A DNA stretch of 10,844 nt from Eubacterium limosum (GCA_959020865.1 CAUEUD010000118.1:1-10844), one strand, 5' to 3'. Shown: positions 1 to 7,827, counted from the stretch's first letter. The notes: a model not told the origin generated them from the sequence alone. A program made the numbers and translations.

Positions 1-2179
1 TATCCTCCTGATGTAAGAGCTTTTGCCGCCGTCTACAGATTATTTTTCTTCTGAATATGCCAGTCAAGACTATAATCACCGCGAAAATCCCTGCAAAACT
101 GAGGTATAGCAAAGCACGGCTCCCGGCATGTGTGTTTATTTCAGGGGTTCCGGTTTCCTGTACTGGTTCTTCATAAGCGGGCTCTGTTACTGCTCTGGGA
201 ACAGGCTCCTCTTTAGACACAGAGGGCTGCGGTGCGGATGAAGGCAAGCCGTTAGAACGGCTTTCTTCCAAAGCAAGGCCCTCAGCAGTGGTGAAACTGG
301 GCGTCATCTCGACCGGAAACCACTCCATTTGAACAGGGTCAAAGACTTCCACCCAGGCATGTGCGCGGCTATCCACAATAGAAATATAGCCTTCATTGTC
401 GCGCGCCTGATCATAGTCTGAGCCGGTCACAACATAGCCCTCTGCATAGCGGGCCGGTATTCCCATTGACCTCAGTAAAACAGCCGCTGTCGTTGCAAAA
501 TGAACACAGTATCCTTCTCTGCTCTCATTTAAAAAATACGCCGCGAAGTCTTCATCTCCTGGAATGACTTTTGGCTGGTTTGAATACTCACAGCGCTCAT
601 CTAACAGACTTGCAATCTGATTACAGGTCTGCCTCAGATTAAGGCTAAGGCCTGTTCCGTCATCTGAGAATACAGGGTTCAGTCGGTATTGGTCCCGCAG
701 CGCCTCGGCTGACTGCTCTGTCTCCTCAGGTAATGAGGTATAGGTGCTGTAAACATATCTTCGGTAGGTTTGCAGCATTTGGCTGAAATCGCTGTATAAC
801 AAGCCGTCACTGTTAGTGTGTCTCCGAATTCCTTCCGCGGAGGCTTCTTGCCCTGGCATCAAATAAAGCTGTTCCAGATCCTGAACATCTTCACCGGTGC
901 TCCCGAATTTAATAACGGACGGAGCATCCTCCACCGAAAAAGCACGAAGTGTATACTCTGCCATCCCCCCCGGAGAAACGGCCGTGCCATAAACATCCTG
1001 AACAAACTTTGTATTTCCAAGGTCGCTCACATCTGTGATCAATCCATTAGGGAGGAAAAGAACACTTTTATCAGAAGATAAATTTTTGATGGAAAGCTTG
1101 TAAGATTCACGACTCTGCGTTTCAGCTGGACCATCTGACCGGGACAGCCAGAACGAAAAATTTTCCGCATAATAATTTTGAGGATTAGGTGGTATTGGGT
1201 AGCCCATTACTTGTTCGTAATCTTCCTCAGCGGGTATTTTCCATGAATCGCCATCATATATGGAACCCGCATAACCTCTGAGATACAATGGGCGCTCACT
1301 CGTTGATTTCACCTTAAGCACTGTTCGTCCCGTAAAGTGCAGGCTCCCGAGATTATTAAGACTGCCCATTCGCAGCCCGTTCCCCAGCGTATTGCCAAAG
1401 AAAAATTCTTCCACCTTGACACGAAGTCTGTCCACACTTTCAGGGCGGTTATAGTCCTGCTGCGGCAGCATAAAGGACGAAAGCACAACAGACAGCAACA
1501 CCATGGGCAGCACCAGCAGTATTGTTATGCATTGGGCGAAAGAAAGTGCCGCAGCGCTCTTTTTTCTTTTTTCTCTCCTGAGTTTTAAAAATGGACTTAC
1601 GCCAGTGTTCAGACAAAATACATCGAGCATCACATACGATGCCATCAAACAGGCCAGAGCCGGCAACGGCGGAACAATCATAAAAATTAAGGGCACTCCA
1701 GCAAAGGGAAGTGTTAAAAGCATGAGCCCTGTGAGACTGGGACGCCGTATGACCAGATAACCCAAAGCAGCGGCCCAAAAGAAAACAATCAGCAGGATTA
1801 ACTGGGTATCCAGCTGAAGCTGAACGCCTGGCTCAAAACCAGTATCGGGGATGCTGATAAACGACCATGAGGAGTGTTCATTAAACTGGTTCAGCAGCTG
1901 TCTGAAAAGATTGAGGGCAGCCCAGCTCAACACTTCAGCATGATAAAAAGCCCAAGCAGCCATAGCTGCGCCCGAGACACACAGTGTGATCCACCACCTT
2001 TTCTGCGAATAGGCAAAAAGAAACAGAACGCCATATAAAATCAAAACCACATTGATTACACCCGAGAGTACTGGCAGCTCAAAGCTCCAGAGAAAAGAAT
2101 AAAGAGTGCCAAACAGGGCAAGTAATAGAATCACCGCCTGCAGATAAAGACCTGTGTTCAGCTTAATTGGATTCTTCAT
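1..2179 (-). CDS. Membrane transglutaminase-like protein (TgpA/DUF3488 type), C-terminus cut off by window edge
   Basis: The frame is open without a stop from an ATG at 2179-2177 to the left window edge, giving 726 codons. The start overlaps the end of the DUF58 gene by 17 bp and has a GGAGG about 10 nt upstream, so translation is probably coupled. Residues 11-57, 60-83, 124-186 and 207-237 are strongly hydrophobic and form an N-terminal multi-pass membrane region. About 450 largely polar residues follow, predicted extracytoplasmic. A transglutaminase-like core lies at the end of this part: Cys558 in EGYCVHFAT, His607 in SRAHAWVEV, and Glu624 in WFPVEMTPS, where the third triad residue is expected. 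Asp is common there, though I recall Glu in other family members. A Pro/Glu-rich stretch (about 645-680) leads to a last membrane segment at 690-708 and a basic tail. A DUF4129-like tail beyond the edge would be usual. MoxR-DUF58-transglutaminase clusters are well known. The substrate is unknown; protein cross-linking or proteolysis at the cell surface is an inference. Confidence 0.9.
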   Translation of the reverse strand, partial: MKNPIKLNTGLYLQAVILLLALFGTLYSFLWSFELPVLSGVINVVLILYGVLFLFAYSQKRWWITLCVSGAAMAAWAFYHAEVLSWAALNLFRQLLNQFNEHSSWSFISIPDTGFEPGVQLQLDTQLILLIVFFWAAALGYLVIRRPSLTGLMLLTLPFAGVPLIFMIVPPLPALACLMASYVMLDVFCLNTGVSPFLKLRREKRKKSAAALSFAQCITILLVLPMVLLSVVLSSFMLPQQDYNRPESVDRLRVKVEEFFFGNTLGNGLRMGSLNNLGSLHFTGRTVLKVKSTSERPLYLRGYAGSIYDGDSWKIPAEEDYEQVMGYPIPPNPQNYYAENFSFWLSRSDGPAETQSRESYKLSIKNLSSDKSVLFLPNGLITDVSDLGNTKFVQDVYGTAVSPGGMAEYTLRAFSVEDAPSVIKFGSTGEDVQDLEQLYLMPGQEASAEGIRRHTNSDGLLYSDFSQMLQTYRRYVYSTYTSLPEETEQSAEALRDQYRLNPVFSDDGTGLSLNLRQTCNQIASLLDERCEYSNQPKVIPGDEDFAAYFLNESREGYCVHFATTAAVLLRSMGIPARYAEGYVVTGSDYDQARDNEGYISIVDSRAHAWVEVFDPVQMEWFPVEMTPSFTTAEGLALEESRSNGLPSSAPQPSVSKEEPVPRAVTEPAYEEPVQETGTPEINTHAGSRALLYLSFAGIFAVIIVLTGIFRRKIICRRRQKLLHQED

Positions 2180-3383
2180 CTCTTTCCAGCCTCCTCTCTT
2201 TTTTATCAATGTCCTCCAGCGTATAAACCAGACAGCCTGCAGAATTCAAATCCCTGGCCATCTCTGGATTATGACCAGCCATCAGCACTGTGATTGACTC
2301 GTACTGTTTTTTTTGCAGAATATAGGATAAATAACCTACTGTCATTTTACCTCGTGTAACATCATCTGCTGTGCCATCCATAATATAAATCAGATGTCCC
2401 CCTGTATGTTCGGGCGTATTCCTGTCAAAAAGAACGAGTGCTTCATGACTTTCTGCTCCTTGTGTCCCCAACACACAACGTAAAACAGGGACAAAATCAT
2501 CTTCACTGATAACGGTCTCTGTTGTCAGGAACCGTTTCTCTGCCCAGGTGACTGTAAAAGGGATTTGCTGTTCAAGGCAGAGCACTGAAACAGACGCAAA
2601 GGCATCCATCATCCGGTCAACGGCTTCGATGGCGGCATATTTATCAAAATCGATCAGAAAATTCACGAAATAATTTTCCGGCAGACTGAAGTCTTTCACG
2701 ATCAGTGTATCGAATCGCTGGCTGAGTTTCCAGTGAATTTTTTGGAATCTGTCTCCAGGCTGATAATCTCTCATCTGAAAAATTTCAGACGGGTCGTACC
2801 CGCTTTTCCACAGTGCATAGGTCTTTGATTCAGATTCTGAAAAGCCGATCAGAGGAATAAATGGATCAAGCTCCCCAATATTTGGCATAATATAAGCTGA
2901 TGCTCTCACCTCTGAAACTATTTTTGTCTGAACGGGCACCGCGAACAGCCGCAGTGGATCATAAAGCCTTGCCTTTTTTAAAAAAAGCTTGATTTTCCCG
3001 CAGTATTGAAAGCTGATTTTCGAGTGCAGCACAGCTGTCTCTAGAGGTGCAATGCTTCCTTTCAACTCAATTTTTTTGCTTCCAAAGGCATTGTCCAGTA
3101 CATTTTCATAATAAAGGGTCAAGCTGGCATAGCCGCACGGAAAGCAGGAGTTATTATGAATTGTTAAAATGTAAGACAGCGCCTCATGCTTTGAAGCAAT
3201 GGCTGTCTCAAATTTCAAATCGAATTTCATGACAAAGCAAAGCGGTAAAATTGAGAGCAAAGAAAAAGCAGGTAAAACGATCATAAAAATAAGCAGAAGA
3301 TGTGAAAGATAACCGGGATAGTATATAAAGAAAACCAACGCGGCAAGCAGAAAAAAGGCATAAGAAAAACGCTGCTTTTTCAT
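2163..3383 (-). CDS. DUF58 domain-containing protein
   Basis: This 406-residue protein has two hydrophobic segments near the N-terminus (about 7-24 and 27-51), which should anchor it in the membrane. The DUF58 signature is clear at 203-232: RDYQPGD followed by IHWKLSQ and then LIVKDF. The C-terminal 170 residues (LIDFDKYAA, ALVLFD, LIYIMDG) look like the alternating strands and helices of a degenerate von Willebrand A fold, which is common in this family. An intact MIDAS metal site was not seen. The ATG lies 4 bp after the MoxR stop codon. Only a weak AAGG sits close to it, so translation probably depends on coupling to moxR. DUF58 proteins accompany MoxR ATPases and are thought to be clients or assembly partners; no enzymatic function is established. 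Confidence 0.92.
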   Translation of the reverse strand: MKKQRFSYAFFLLAALVFFIYYPGYLSHLLLIFMIVLPAFSLLSILPLCFVMKFDLKFETAIASKHEALSYILTIHNNSCFPCGYASLTLYYENVLDNAFGSKKIELKGSIAPLETAVLHSKISFQYCGKIKLFLKKARLYDPLRLFAVPVQTKIVSEVRASAYIMPNIGELDPFIPLIGFSESESKTYALWKSGYDPSEIFQMRDYQPGDRFQKIHWKLSQRFDTLIVKDFSLPENYFVNFLIDFDKYAAIEAVDRMMDAFASVSVLCLEQQIPFTVTWAEKRFLTTETVISEDDFVPVLRCVLGTQGAESHEALVLFDRNTPEHTGGHLIYIMDGTADDVTRGKMTVGYLSYILQKKQYESITVLMAGHNPEMARDLNSAGCLVYTLEDIDKKERRLERDEESN

Positions 3384-3387
3384 TGCC

Positions 3388-4317
3388 TTATACCATAGAC
3401 GGCGCTGCTACCTGTTCCAGTGCCTGGTGGAGCAGCCGCGTTTTTCCTGTGCCATCGACACGTGCCTGAGCATCCAATACAATGCGGTGCCGGCAAACAT
3501 CAATAAAAACAGATTGAACATCCTGTGGAATCACATAATCACGTTTTTGTAAAAACGAACAGGCCTTGGCCATGCTTAATAATGCGATAGTGCCTCTCGG
3601 ACTGACTCCCAGACGGATATGGGGCTGTGAACGCGTCCAGATCACCAAATCTGTCATATAATCATACAAAGGCTCTGAGATAAAAACCGCATCGACCGTT
3701 TGCTGCATGGCTGTTAAATCCTCATGGGAGAGTATGTTTTTTGTCTGATTAAGCGGTACAACAGTCTGCCTGCGCCGCAGCATATCCATCTCACTCTTTT
3801 TATCAGGGTATCCCAGTGAAAGCTGAACCATAAAACGGTCTAACTGAGATTCTGGTAAAGGCTGCGTCCCGGCCGATCCCATAGGGTTTTGTGTGGCTAT
3901 GACAATGTAGGGCTGTGGTACACTGTGCGATATGCCGTCTACGGTTATCTGTCCTTCTTCCATGACCTCCAGAAGCGCAGACTGGGTCTTGCTGGAGGTT
4001 CGGTTGATTTCGTCTGCCAAAAACAAGTTGCACATAGCTGCGCCAGGAACATAAACAAATTGTCTGTCTTTTTCATGGAACATTGTATATCCTGTCACAT
4101 CCGAGGGCATAACATCCGGTGTGAACTGCATGCGCTTATAAGAAAGGTTCAGCACCTTGGAAAAGGCCAGTGCCATGGTAGTCTTCCCCACACCGGGGAT
4201 GTCCTCCAGCAGAATATGCCCTCTGGCTAAAATTGCCATTAATACCTTTCTAATCACAGACTCCTTCCCTATCACTGCCTTATTGATTTCAAATAAAATA
4301 TCCTCGACTCTGTTCAT
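3388..4317 (-). CDS. MoxR-family AAA+ ATPase
   Basis: This 309-residue protein has the usual length and the full AAA+ set. Walker A is EDIPGVGKTT (38-47), Walker B is NLFLADEINR (97-106), sensor 1 is ATQNP (141-145), and the conserved ESQLDRF follows (156-162). The MoxR helix insertion is visible in LLEVMEEGQITVDG. No membrane segment is present, so it is cytoplasmic. MoxR proteins act as ATP-driven chaperones that assemble or activate partner proteins, often ones with VWA or DUF58 domains; the partners here are probably the two downstream genes. The start is supported by GAGG about 7 nt upstream of the ATG. It is the first gene of the cluster, and a strong promoter lies in the 118-bp gap before it. 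Confidence 0.95.
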   Translation of the reverse strand: MNRVEDILFEINKAVIGKESVIRKVLMAILARGHILLEDIPGVGKTTMALAFSKVLNLSYKRMQFTPDVMPSDVTGYTMFHEKDRQFVYVPGAAMCNLFLADEINRTSSKTQSALLEVMEEGQITVDGISHSVPQPYIVIATQNPMGSAGTQPLPESQLDRFMVQLSLGYPDKKSEMDMLRRRQTVVPLNQTKNILSHEDLTAMQQTVDAVFISEPLYDYMTDLVIWTRSQPHIRLGVSPRGTIALLSMAKACSFLQKRDYVIPQDVQSVFIDVCRHRIVLDAQARVDGTGKTRLLHQALEQVAAPSMV

Positions 4318-4354
4318 ATATAAACCTCATTTCATCATTCAAATGTAAAATTAC

Positions 4355-4368
4355 CGAAAAACTTTTCG
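4355..4368. repeat. Perfect inverted repeat at the predicted transcription start of the MoxR cluster
   Basis: CGAAAAACTTTTCG is a 6-bp perfect inverted repeat around two bases. It overlaps the predicted start site (about 4364) just downstream of the -10 box. It could be a second operator or a short 5' hairpin in the mRNA. A chance A/T-rich palindrome is also possible. Confidence 0.3.
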
Positions 4369-4370
4369 TC

Positions 4371-4401
4371 ATTATATCACTGAGAGTCCACTTCAAGTCA
4401 A
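4371..4401 (-). promoter_or_regulatory. Promoter of the MoxR-DUF58-transglutaminase cluster, with 19-bp spacer and MerR-like dyad
   Basis: On the minus strand, -35 TTGACT (4401-4396) and -10 TATAAT (4376-4371) are separated by 19 bp, longer than the normal 17. The spacer carries CTTGAAGTGGACTCTCAG (4397-4380), an imperfect dyad with an AGT..ACT core. It begins at the last two bases of the -35 box and ends 3 bp before the -10. Over-long spacers bearing a dyad in this position are typical of promoters activated by MerR-family regulators, which untwist the DNA. The boxes are seen directly; the MerR assignment is inferred, and no merR gene lies in the window. Confidence 0.65.
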
Positions 4402-4435
4402 GAGGAGAATATTGCTGTAACCCTACGCTGCCTGT

Positions 4436-6364
4436 CTAACGAATTTTATCCAGAAGCATATTGTACTGGCGGTTTTCTGCATTGATCCCCAATGATTTGA
4501 TGCCCCCCTGCACACCAGTGTTCTTTTTGATCATGGATTCGATATAATCGGAGTGCTGGGGTTCTGTTCGGAATATTTCCTCTGCACGATGGTCTTTATC
4601 AATCCGGAAGCAGGACATGGTTCGTATGGTGTGATGATCCTCCCCCCGGACTGTGACACGGCCGCCGGGACCATCATAGAACACGTTTCCGCTCTCAAGC
4701 GCTGATATAACCGCCTCGGTTTCTGTTGTCCCTGCCATCTCCACAGCCCGTTTATACAAATACATGGCCGTGTAGGCAGTTTCGGTATCCATGTTCATGT
4801 ATGGTACATTCTGATGGTTGTAGACAGAACGGAATTTCCTTACATACTGCTGCGCTTTTGGGGTTTTTAGTTCTTCAATGAACGATGCCATCACATACAT
4901 ATTCTCAAGGACTGGCGCTTTCAGCTCAACATTCAATGGATACTCTGCTGCGACCTGCGTGGTTGCATTGGGAATATGGTTCAGCCCACGCTCATGCCAC
5001 TGGAGATAAAAGCGGTCCTGGTTGGGGTAAACACACATGGAAAACAGAACATCGGTCTGTACCTGGAGAATGCGATCAATGACTGATGTGAAATCCATCA
5101 TTTTTTCGTCCAGATATTCAATACCGACGACCTCTCCCCCCAACTTTGGAACAAGATATTTCACCCACTCAGCAGACAGAATACCATAATTATAATCTGC
5201 TGCCACAACATAACATTTGGGACCATACTTTTTAAAAAGGTAGGCCAGCATTTTTTCCATTTGCTGCTCCGGCATGGCTGATAAGCAGAAAACATAGTGC
5301 CCTGAAACGCCGCCCTCGGTCTGCTGGGTGTTGAGATAAAGCGTCTTTGTCTGCTGAGCACAGCGCTGCATGATATCTCGTGAAGGAGACAGGGTTGACC
5401 CCATGAGAACATCCACATGCTCCTGCTGAGTGAGCTCAAGGGCCGCCCTGTTTGTCAGGTCAGACTGAGAACGGTCGTCACGAATCAGCAATTGAATCTG
5501 TTTTCCATCGATACCGCCTGCCTCATTAATCTCCTCTACTGCCAGCTGGTAGGCCGCCTGCTTGCTCCGTTCTTCCTTTGAGGCAATGCCTGTCAAATCT
5601 CCGATAATACCAATTTTAACCACAGGGCTGTCCTGTCCGACTTTTATATCCAGGTAAGTCATTTCTTCTGGAAAACAAATGGTTACCTCACAGCCCTTTT
5701 CAGGCTGTCCCATAATCGACGCCTTTCCGTCAAACCGCTCTGCAATTCTGCGAACAGTCGCCAGACCGATGCCATTTCCCTCGTATGCTTCATTGCTCTC
5801 AAGCCGTTCAAATGCTTCAAAAACGCGATCAGCATAGTTCATATCAAAACCAATGCCATTATCACGAAAATGAAACGCCACGTAACCATCACGTGTTGTG
5901 GTAAAAACCCTGATCTTTGCTTTTGTTCTGCTTCTTGTAAACTTAATACTATTTGAAAGAATATTCATGACCATCAGCTTGATCAGAAACAGATCGCCTG
6001 TAATCTCCGGCAAATCCTCCATGGTTAAGATAACCTTCCGTTTCGGCTCTGCCCGCATCAATTCCTCAAAACATTGGCGGATGAGCAGTTGTGTATTGAT
6101 GCGTATCCGATCAATATTTTTAAGATCTGCTTTAGAGTACTCCATCAGTCGTTTCACCATATCGGTCATTCCCTCACAGGTTCTGCGAATGGCGTGAAGG
6201 TCCTCAATGGACTGCGGTGCCAACCGGTCTCTGTTATCTTCTTCAATAAACTCAGCATACAGGCTGATTTCGCGGGCTGGTGTTTTCAGCTCGTGGGCGA
6301 CAGTATAGATAAAAGAATTGAGCTGCTCAGCCGCTTTTTCTTCCATTTGTTTTTTATCTTCCAT
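4436..6364 (-). CDS. Soluble histidine kinase fused to a C-terminal UrtA/FmdD/AmiC-like amide/urea-binding domain
   Basis: Residue numbers count from the upstream ATG at 6379. Residues 20-90 form a HisKA dimerisation domain with phosphoacceptor His29 in VAHELKTP. Residues about 115-236 form the HATPase: N-box Asn139/Asn143, G1 box RDNGIGFD (172-179), F-box VFEAFERLE, and G2 box EGNGIGLAT (200-208). Residues about 252-595 are a complete type-I substrate-binding fold: VVKIGIIGDLTG, LAVEEINEAGGIDGK, LNTQQTEGG, VAADYNYG, LGGEVVGIEYL, TETAYTAMYLYKRAVEMAG and the GEDHHT segment. These match the pattern of UrtA, FmdD and AmiC proteins, which bind urea or short amides. About 50 residues of unassigned tail follow. 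There is no signal peptide or membrane segment, so both halves should be cytoplasmic, as AmiC is. I chose the ATG at 6364 because it alone has a spaced GGAG. A ligand-controlled kinase is inferred; the ligand is unknown. Confidence 0.9.
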   Translation of the reverse strand: MEDKKQMEEKAAEQLNSFIYTVAHELKTPAREISLYAEFIEEDNRDRLAPQSIEDLHAIRRTCEGMTDMVKRLMEYSKADLKNIDRIRINTQLLIRQCFEELMRAEPKRKVILTMEDLPEITGDLFLIKLMVMNILSNSIKFTRSRTKAKIRVFTTTRDGYVAFHFRDNGIGFDMNYADRVFEAFERLESNEAYEGNGIGLATVRRIAERFDGKASIMGQPEKGCEVTICFPEEMTYLDIKVGQDSPVVKIGIIGDLTGIASKEERSKQAAYQLAVEEINEAGGIDGKQIQLLIRDDRSQSDLTNRAALELTQQEHVDVLMGSTLSPSRDIMQRCAQQTKTLYLNTQQTEGGVSGHYVFCLSAMPEQQMEKMLAYLFKKYGPKCYVVAADYNYGILSAEWVKYLVPKLGGEVVGIEYLDEKMMDFTSVIDRILQVQTDVLFSMCVYPNQDRFYLQWHERGLNHIPNATTQVAAEYPLNVELKAPVLENMYVMASFIEELKTPKAQQYVRKFRSVYNHQNVPYMNMDTETAYTAMYLYKRAVEMAGTTETEAVISALESGNVFYDGPGGRVTVRGEDHHTIRTMSCFRIDKDHRAEEIFRTEPQHSDYIESMIKKNTGVQGGIKSLGINAENRQYNMLLDKIR

Positions 6365-6373
6365 GGCTTGTAT

Positions 6374-6377
6374 CTCC
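6374..6377 (-). promoter_or_regulatory. Ribosome binding site that decides the kinase start
   Basis: GGAG ends 9 nt before the ATG at 6364-6362. It overlaps the first in-frame ATG (6379-6377), which has no Shine-Dalgarno sequence of its own. This favours a protein of 642 rather than 647 residues. Confidence 0.5.
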
Positions 6378-6416
6378 ATATACTTTGTTAGTTACACAAA
6401 CTGACTGAATACAAAT

Positions 6417-6442
6417 AAAAAAATGCCGGCTCAACACCGGCA
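6417..6442 (-). terminator. Intrinsic terminator after the glycerate kinase
   Basis: On the minus strand the stem TGCCGG/CCGGCA (6442-6437 with 6429-6424) encloses a 7-nt loop and is followed directly by seven T residues (6423-6417). It lies 70 bp past the glycerate kinase stop and about 50 bp before the kinase start. It could end the peptidase-kinase transcript or act as an attenuator in the leader of the histidine kinase gene. Confidence 0.85.
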
Positions 6443-6450
6443 CTGCTTTT

Positions 6451-6506
6451 TCAGGCTGTTAAGTCCTGATGTTACTTTATCACGCTTCATGCTTTCAGGC
6501 AACAGC
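6451..6506 (-). other. Potential structured RNA between the glycerate kinase stop and the terminator
   Basis: On the minus strand GCTGTT (6506-6501) can pair with AACAGC (6460-6455), and inside it CCTGA (6499-6495) can pair with TCAGG (6469-6465), leaving a 25-nt apical loop. A second CCTGA (6455-6451) can compete for the same TCAGG. This gives two mutually exclusive folds just ahead of an intrinsic terminator. It resembles no riboswitch class I can name and may be only a 3' UTR structure. Confidence 0.3.
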
Positions 6507-6511
6507 TTATC

Positions 6512-7747
6512 TTAACGTTTTACCAAAACCATCGCAACATCATTGACATTCGTACCTGTCGCTCCGGTCATGACCAGGCCACCACAGGCCTTAAGGGCAT
6601 TGTAAGCATCGTTCTCCTGAAGGGTATCAAATATCGAAATTCCCAATTCGGATAATGCTGATTTTGTGTTTTCATCCACAAAACCGCCTGCGGCGTCTGT
6701 CGGCCCATCTGTACCGTCAGAGCCGACGCTGAAAACAGCCGTATCATGGCAATCTGAAATCTTATCAGCTGCCGCCAGAGCAATCTCCTGGTTGCGGCCT
6801 CCCTTTCCTTTTCCGGTCAGCCGGACCACTGTCTCTCCACCAGCGATCCAGGCACAGCTTTTTGTTGTCTCCTGATGCGTCAGGGCGATATCCCCCAGCA
6901 GTGTTCCAGCCTCCCGCGCGACACAATCGAGGTGATCCGTTAAAAGCTCGGTTTTATAGCCGCGCTCTTCTGCAGCGTTTCTGGCCGCTGCACAGAGCTC
7001 ACGCACACTTCCGGTTATCACTGTCTCAACATTGTCAAGCTGCTTTGGTGTCTCCCGTTCCAAAGCATCCCATGCAGCTGATGAAAGCTTCAGCCCATAC
7101 TTCCGTGCTACGTGCTTAGCGTCATCGGCTGTTGAGGAATCTGGGTAAGCTGGTCCGCTGGCAATCATATCCAGCGGATCACCCACAATATCACTCAGGA
7201 CAATACAATATACCTGGGCAGGCTTACAGGCGAGGGCGAATCGCCCGCCCTTCACCCTGCTCATACGCTTGCGAAGCGTGTTCATTTCAACGATGTCCGC
7301 ACCACTGGCCAGCAGCTGTTCTGTCAGATCGGCCAGTTCTCTTCCTGGAATCACCGGGTCCTCGAACAATGCCGATCCACCTCCTGAAAGTAAGAACAGA
7401 ACGGTGTCCTCCTGACTTAATCCCTTGATCAGCGCAAGGGCTGCCTGTGTAGCTTTAAAAGAATTCTCATCCGGGACAGGATGTCCCGCCTCAATGCAGG
7501 TATAATTGGCGACAGGGCCTTTATTGTAGCCATATTTTGTCACAATCACGCCAGACTCAATGCGTTTTCCCAACACCTTATCTGCCGCCTGCGCCATCTG
7601 CCACGCCGCCTTGCCTACCGCTACCAGCCGCACCCGGCCATTTCCAAAATTTTTGTTTTCAAGAGCCCTTTTGACCGCCTCATCCGGCAAAACGGCGTCA
7701 ATTGATTTTTTTATAATATAATCTGCGTCTTCTCTGATACTTGACAT
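6512..7747 (-). CDS. Glycerate 2-kinase, MOFRL family
   Basis: The 411-residue protein has the length and motifs of class II glycerate kinases (GckA/TtuD type), which phosphorylate D-glycerate with ATP, usually to 2-phosphoglycerate, and so feed lower glycolysis. Visible signatures are AVGKAAW with Lys46, LLSGGGSAL (119-127), MNTLRKRMSRVKGGR (155-169) and VLSDIVGDPLDMIASGP (183-199). The C-terminal MOFRL domain shows AGGETVV (302-308), GKGKGGRNQE (312-321) and GSDGTDGPTDAAGG (342-355). No signal peptide or membrane segment is present, so it is cytoplasmic. The start has AGAGG about 8 nt upstream. The dipeptidase gene lies 80 bp upstream with no clear terminator between them, so the two are probably co-transcribed. 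No serine-cycle, tartrate or glyoxylate gene is beside it, so the source of glycerate cannot be read from the window. Confidence 0.94.
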   Translation of the reverse strand: MSSIREDADYIIKKSIDAVLPDEAVKRALENKNFGNGRVRLVAVGKAAWQMAQAADKVLGKRIESGVIVTKYGYNKGPVANYTCIEAGHPVPDENSFKATQAALALIKGLSQEDTVLFLLSGGGSALFEDPVIPGRELADLTEQLLASGADIVEMNTLRKRMSRVKGGRFALACKPAQVYCIVLSDIVGDPLDMIASGPAYPDSSTADDAKHVARKYGLKLSSAAWDALERETPKQLDNVETVITGSVRELCAAARNAAEERGYKTELLTDHLDCVAREAGTLLGDIALTHQETTKSCAWIAGGETVVRLTGKGKGGRNQEIALAAADKISDCHDTAVFSVGSDGTDGPTDAAGGFVDENTKSALSELGISIFDTLQENDAYNALKACGGLVMTGATGTNVNDVAMVLVKR

Positions 7748-7807
7748 TTTATTACCTCTGTTTTCATTTTGGATATTTCCGGATCGCTATGCTTATCCTG
7801 CTATTCC

Positions 7808-7825
7808 ACAGATTTTAGAATCTGT
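7808..7825 (-). other. Hairpin just after the dipeptidase stop
   Basis: ACAGATT (7808-7814) and AATCTGT (7819-7825) form a perfect 7-bp stem around a 4-nt loop, 2 nt past the TAA. On the transcribed strand no U-tract follows, so it is not a convincing terminator. A stability or processing hairpin between two cistrons is more likely. The plus strand does have a T run after it, but no plus-strand gene leads into it. Confidence 0.4.
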
Positions 7826-7827
7826 TT

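Noticed and set aside
1449..1778. 109-codon minus-strand frame
   Set aside because: It is in another frame of the transglutaminase-like gene, whose membrane segments read through here without interruption.
6377..6379. Upstream ATG as the kinase start
   Set aside because: No Shine-Dalgarno precedes it, and its last base is part of the GGAG that serves the ATG at 6364. It was kept only as an alternative.
5898..6391. Overlapping plus-strand frames opposite the kinase domain
   Set aside because: They are antisense to the HisKA/HATPase coding sequence, with no recognisable protein features.
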